The notes under the pieces were generated by a model. It was not told the origin of the DNA, did no database searches, and was given only the letters and a program-made list of their open reading frames with translations. DNA of 8,569 bases. Origin: Synergistaceae bacterium. GTDB lineage: Bacteria; Synergistota; Synergistia; Synergistales; Synergistaceae. Shown one piece after another: positions 6,522-8,569 of the stretch (positions are counted from its first letter, which is position 1; every line of letters starts with the position of its first letter). Made by a program: the position numbers and the translations under genes. The stretch is from positions 1-8,569 of the forward strand of contig JAAZCN010000275.1 in the NCBI GenBank assembly GCA_012513245.1, in the 5' to 3' direction.

Positions 6522-8201
6522 TCAAATCTTCATCATAGCGCCCTCTGCTGCTGATGCGGCTAGTTTTGCGTATATGCCAAGGATGCCTTTCAGTTCTTTC
6601 CGGGGAGGTCTTTTCCAGTCCTTGAGACGAGCTTCTATTTCCTCCTGAGAAAGATCGACATCCAGCCGTTTATTTTCAACATCTATGGTTATGGTATCTC
6701 CGTCCCTGATTGCGGCGATAGGACCGCCTTCGGCAGCTTCCGGGGATATGTGTCCGACGAAACAGCCGTTGTTCGTTCCTGAAAAACGTCCGTCTGTGAT
6801 GATGGCGGTCTTTTTTGAAAGCCCCTTGCCATAAAGCAGTTTCATTGCGAAATACATTTCTCGCATTCCGGGGCCGCCTTTAGGACCTTCGTAGCGGATG
6901 ACAAGGACATCGCCCTCTTTTATCTTTCCATCAAGGATCGCCTGGTTCGCATCTTCCTCGCATTCAAAGATCCTTGCGGGTCCTGAGAAATAGTACATCG
7001 AAGGATCCATTGCGATGGGTTTTGTGATACCGGTTCCCGGGGCAAGGTTCCCCCGCATCACCGCGAGGCCGCCGGACTTGCAGAAAGGATCTTCCTTTGA
7101 GCGGATCACACGCCTGTCTACTCCAAAGGGGCTAGACCAATTTTCAAGGTTTTCACCAAGGTTCTTTCCGGTGACCGTCATGCATGAAAGATCCATGTCC
7201 TCTCCAAGCTCCTTCATGACCTGCGGGATGCCTCCCGCTCGGTAGAAGTCCTCCATGTCGTATTCGGAGGCAGGATTGACCATGGCGATCGACGGGATCT
7301 TTTCACTTGACCTTTCATATATCTCTATCATGGCCTCGGGTGAGACCCCTATCTCGTTTCCTATAGCTGAAAGGTGTATAAAGCAGTTCGTGGAACCGCC
7401 TGTCGCGACCATTATCTTAGCTGTGTTTTCAAGAGAGTCTTTAGTTATGATGTCGTGCGCCGTTACACCTTCTCTGACAAGTTCAACGATTCTTTTTCCG
7501 GTCTCCTCAGCTGCACGGGACCGTGCTGAGCTTGTTGCCGGGATAAGAGATGAGGCTGGCAGAGACATTCCCATGGCCTCTGCAGCACAGCCCATTGAAT
7601 TAGCAGTTCCGTAGTATGAGCATGAACCGCATGAGGGTGCTGCATTGTCTTCAAGCATTGATAAAGTCTCTTTGCTTATCCGTCCGGCGCTCAGCATCCC
7701 CACAGCCTCCGATACGGAGGTGGAGTCGCTTTTACGCCCGTCAAAGGTAACGCCCCCGGCCATCGGTCCCCCAACAAGCAATATCGCCGGGATACCAAGT
7801 CTTGCAGCCGCCATCAGCATACCCGGAACTATCTTGTCGCACGATCCGAGCATAACAATGCCGTCCAGCCTGTGGGCTTCAACCATTGCTTCGATGTCGC
7901 AGGCGATAAGGTCTCTGGTGGGGAGTATGTATTTCATGCCGTTGTGCCCGCATGACTGTCCGTCACAGGCAGCTATCACTCCAAACTCGACTGCCATGCC
8001 GCCTGCCCTGTATATGCCTTTTTTGACGAATTCGGAAAGTTGTCTTAGGTTGTAATGTCCTGGCACCAGTTCGTTCCACGCGTTCGCTATCCCTATTAGA
8101 GGCCCTTTTAGGTCCTCGTCAGAGAAGCCCATGGATTTATAGAGGGCCCTGTTTTCGGTAAAGACCGGATCTGAAAGTATTTCGGAGCTTCTGAATTTCA
8201 T
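6522..8201 (-). CDS. IlvD/Edd family dehydratase, annotated as dihydroxy-acid dehydratase
   Basis: The family removes water from 2,3-dihydroxy acids using an iron-sulfur cluster and Mg2+. IlvD proper makes the 2-oxo acids for valine and isoleucine. The 559-aa length is typical. Visible motifs are GIANAWNELVPGH (37-49), CDGQSCGHNGMKY (79-91), LGSCDKIVPGMLMAAARLGIP (118-138, with C121, D122 and K123), APSCGSCSYYGTANSM (188-203, with C194 at the usual cluster position), and near the C-terminus DGRFSGTNNGCFVGHISPEAAEGGP. As in Escherichia coli IlvD, the first cluster position is Gly (PGH) rather than Cys. Unusual points are C84 where GIAMGH is the norm, an extra C191, and SYYG replacing GGMY. These changes, with a GntR regulator just upstream and no other ilv genes, leave a sugar-acid or other hydroxy-acid dehydratase as a real alternative. 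The ATG at 8201 has GGAGG 12 bases upstream, slightly far. The gene starts 29 bases after the regulator stop, so the two form an operon. Confidence 0.85.
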   Translation of the reverse strand: MKFRSSEILSDPVFTENRALYKSMGFSDEDLKGPLIGIANAWNELVPGHYNLRQLSEFVKKGIYRAGGMAVEFGVIAACDGQSCGHNGMKYILPTRDLIACDIEAMVEAHRLDGIVMLGSCDKIVPGMLMAAARLGIPAILLVGGPMAGGVTFDGRKSDSTSVSEAVGMLSAGRISKETLSMLEDNAAPSCGSCSYYGTANSMGCAAEAMGMSLPASSLIPATSSARSRAAEETGKRIVELVREGVTAHDIITKDSLENTAKIMVATGGSTNCFIHLSAIGNEIGVSPEAMIEIYERSSEKIPSIAMVNPASEYDMEDFYRAGGIPQVMKELGEDMDLSCMTVTGKNLGENLENWSSPFGVDRRVIRSKEDPFCKSGGLAVMRGNLAPGTGITKPIAMDPSMYYFSGPARIFECEEDANQAILDGKIKEGDVLVIRYEGPKGGPGMREMYFAMKLLYGKGLSKKTAIITDGRFSGTNNGCFVGHISPEAAEGGPIAAIRDGDTITIDVENKRLDVDLSQEEIEARLKDWKRPPRKELKGILGIYAKLAASAAEGAMMKI

Positions 8202-8230
8202 AATTGATATTTTCCTCCGGTTTTCTCGAT

Positions 8231-8569
8231 CTACTTTAGAAAATAGTCTTTCATTATGTTGCTCTCGCTCTTTGCGATATGTTCATAGAGCAGAGAGGAC
8301 AATCCCCTGGCATCCCTCTCCCGCAATTTTTCCAATATCTCAAGATGCTGGCCGATCGTTTCATGTATGTTTGAAAGGGACTGTGCGGAAAGCTTCTGGA
8401 AACGTTTGATCTGCGCGTGGTATGTTGTGATGATGGCTCCAATACGTTTATTAGTAGCATATTTCGTTATAGTCAGGTGCAGGAGCAGATCCATCTCAGA
8501 GACGCGTGTCAGGTCTACCTCTCCTGCGAGTGCAGCCTTTTTGAGTGCTTTCCAGCCCTTCTCCATCTC
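8231..8569 (-). CDS. GntR/FadR-family regulator, C-terminal FCD domain (5' end outside window)
   Basis: Only the last 112 or so residues are present and the frame stays open to the window edge, so the N-terminal winged helix-turn-helix lies outside. The visible part is all helical and matches the FCD ligand-binding domain of FadR-type GntR regulators. The likely metal or ligand residues are a D-x3-H (DLLLH), then an HLEIL helix (IGQHLEILEKLRERDARG) and a final EH (YEHIAKSE) near the C-terminus. The ATG at 8566 is internal, not a start. The stop is TAG at 8231. It lies directly upstream of the dehydratase gene in the same direction, an arrangement common for regulators of small-acid catabolic operons, where such proteins usually repress and respond to the substrate. 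The ligand is unknown. Confidence 0.85.
   Translation of the reverse strand, partial: EMEKGWKALKKAALAGEVDLTRVSEMDLLLHLTITKYATNKRIGAIITTYHAQIKRFQKLSAQSLSNIHETIGQHLEILEKLRERDARGLSSLLYEHIAKSESNIMKDYFLK

Overview
The window is 8.6 kb of compact bacterial chromosome of moderate GC with strong AGGAGG-type ribosome binding sites. It holds six complete protein genes and two fragments cut by the window edges. The gene set is an ornithine/alanine-type PLP racemase, a short homoserine dehydrogenase, an NhaC-type antiporter, a fold-type I aminotransferase, a PucR-type regulator, and a GntR regulator with an IlvD/Edd dehydratase. That mix suits an anaerobic amino-acid-using bacterium of the Clostridia or Synergistota type. 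This placement is inference from gene content only; nothing in the window fixes the taxon.

Layout. Bases 1-107 may hold the last codons of an unrecognised plus-strand gene. From 5037 down to 160, four minus-strand genes follow one another: aminotransferase (4976-3867), NhaC-type antiporter (3805-2366), homoserine dehydrogenase (2273-1257) and racemase (1230-160). A good rho-independent terminator lies between the aminotransferase and the antiporter, and a long hairpin without a U-tract lies between the antiporter and the dehydrogenase. A 323-base AT-rich intergenic region (4977-5299) separates this set from a divergent PucR/CdaR-type regulator gene (5300-6487). That region holds a well-formed promoter for the regulator, a weaker promoter for the aminotransferase, and a perfect 16-bp palindrome adjoining the aminotransferase -10 box. 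Convergent with the regulator is an operon read from the right edge: the C-terminal part of a GntR/FadR-type repressor followed by an IlvD/Edd-family dehydratase (8201-6522).

How the genes may work together (inference). The divergent regulator, the promoter palindrome and the tight spacing suggest one inducible amino-acid utilisation module. The antiporter would move the substrate, or ions coupled to it. The racemase would interconvert D and L forms. The homoserine dehydrogenase-like enzyme would oxidise or reduce a hydroxyl or semialdehyde at the side chain, and the aminotransferase would remove or add the amino group. None of the other ornithine-fermentation genes (D-ornithine aminomutase, 2,4-diaminopentanoate dehydrogenase, thiolase) is present here, so the substrate is open. 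Ornithine, homoserine or a related 4-hydroxy/4-oxo amino acid are candidates. The GntR-dehydratase pair looks like a separate unit and could act in branched-chain amino-acid synthesis or in catabolism of a hydroxy or sugar acid. I saw no rRNA, tRNA, CRISPR array, insertion sequence or phage signature.
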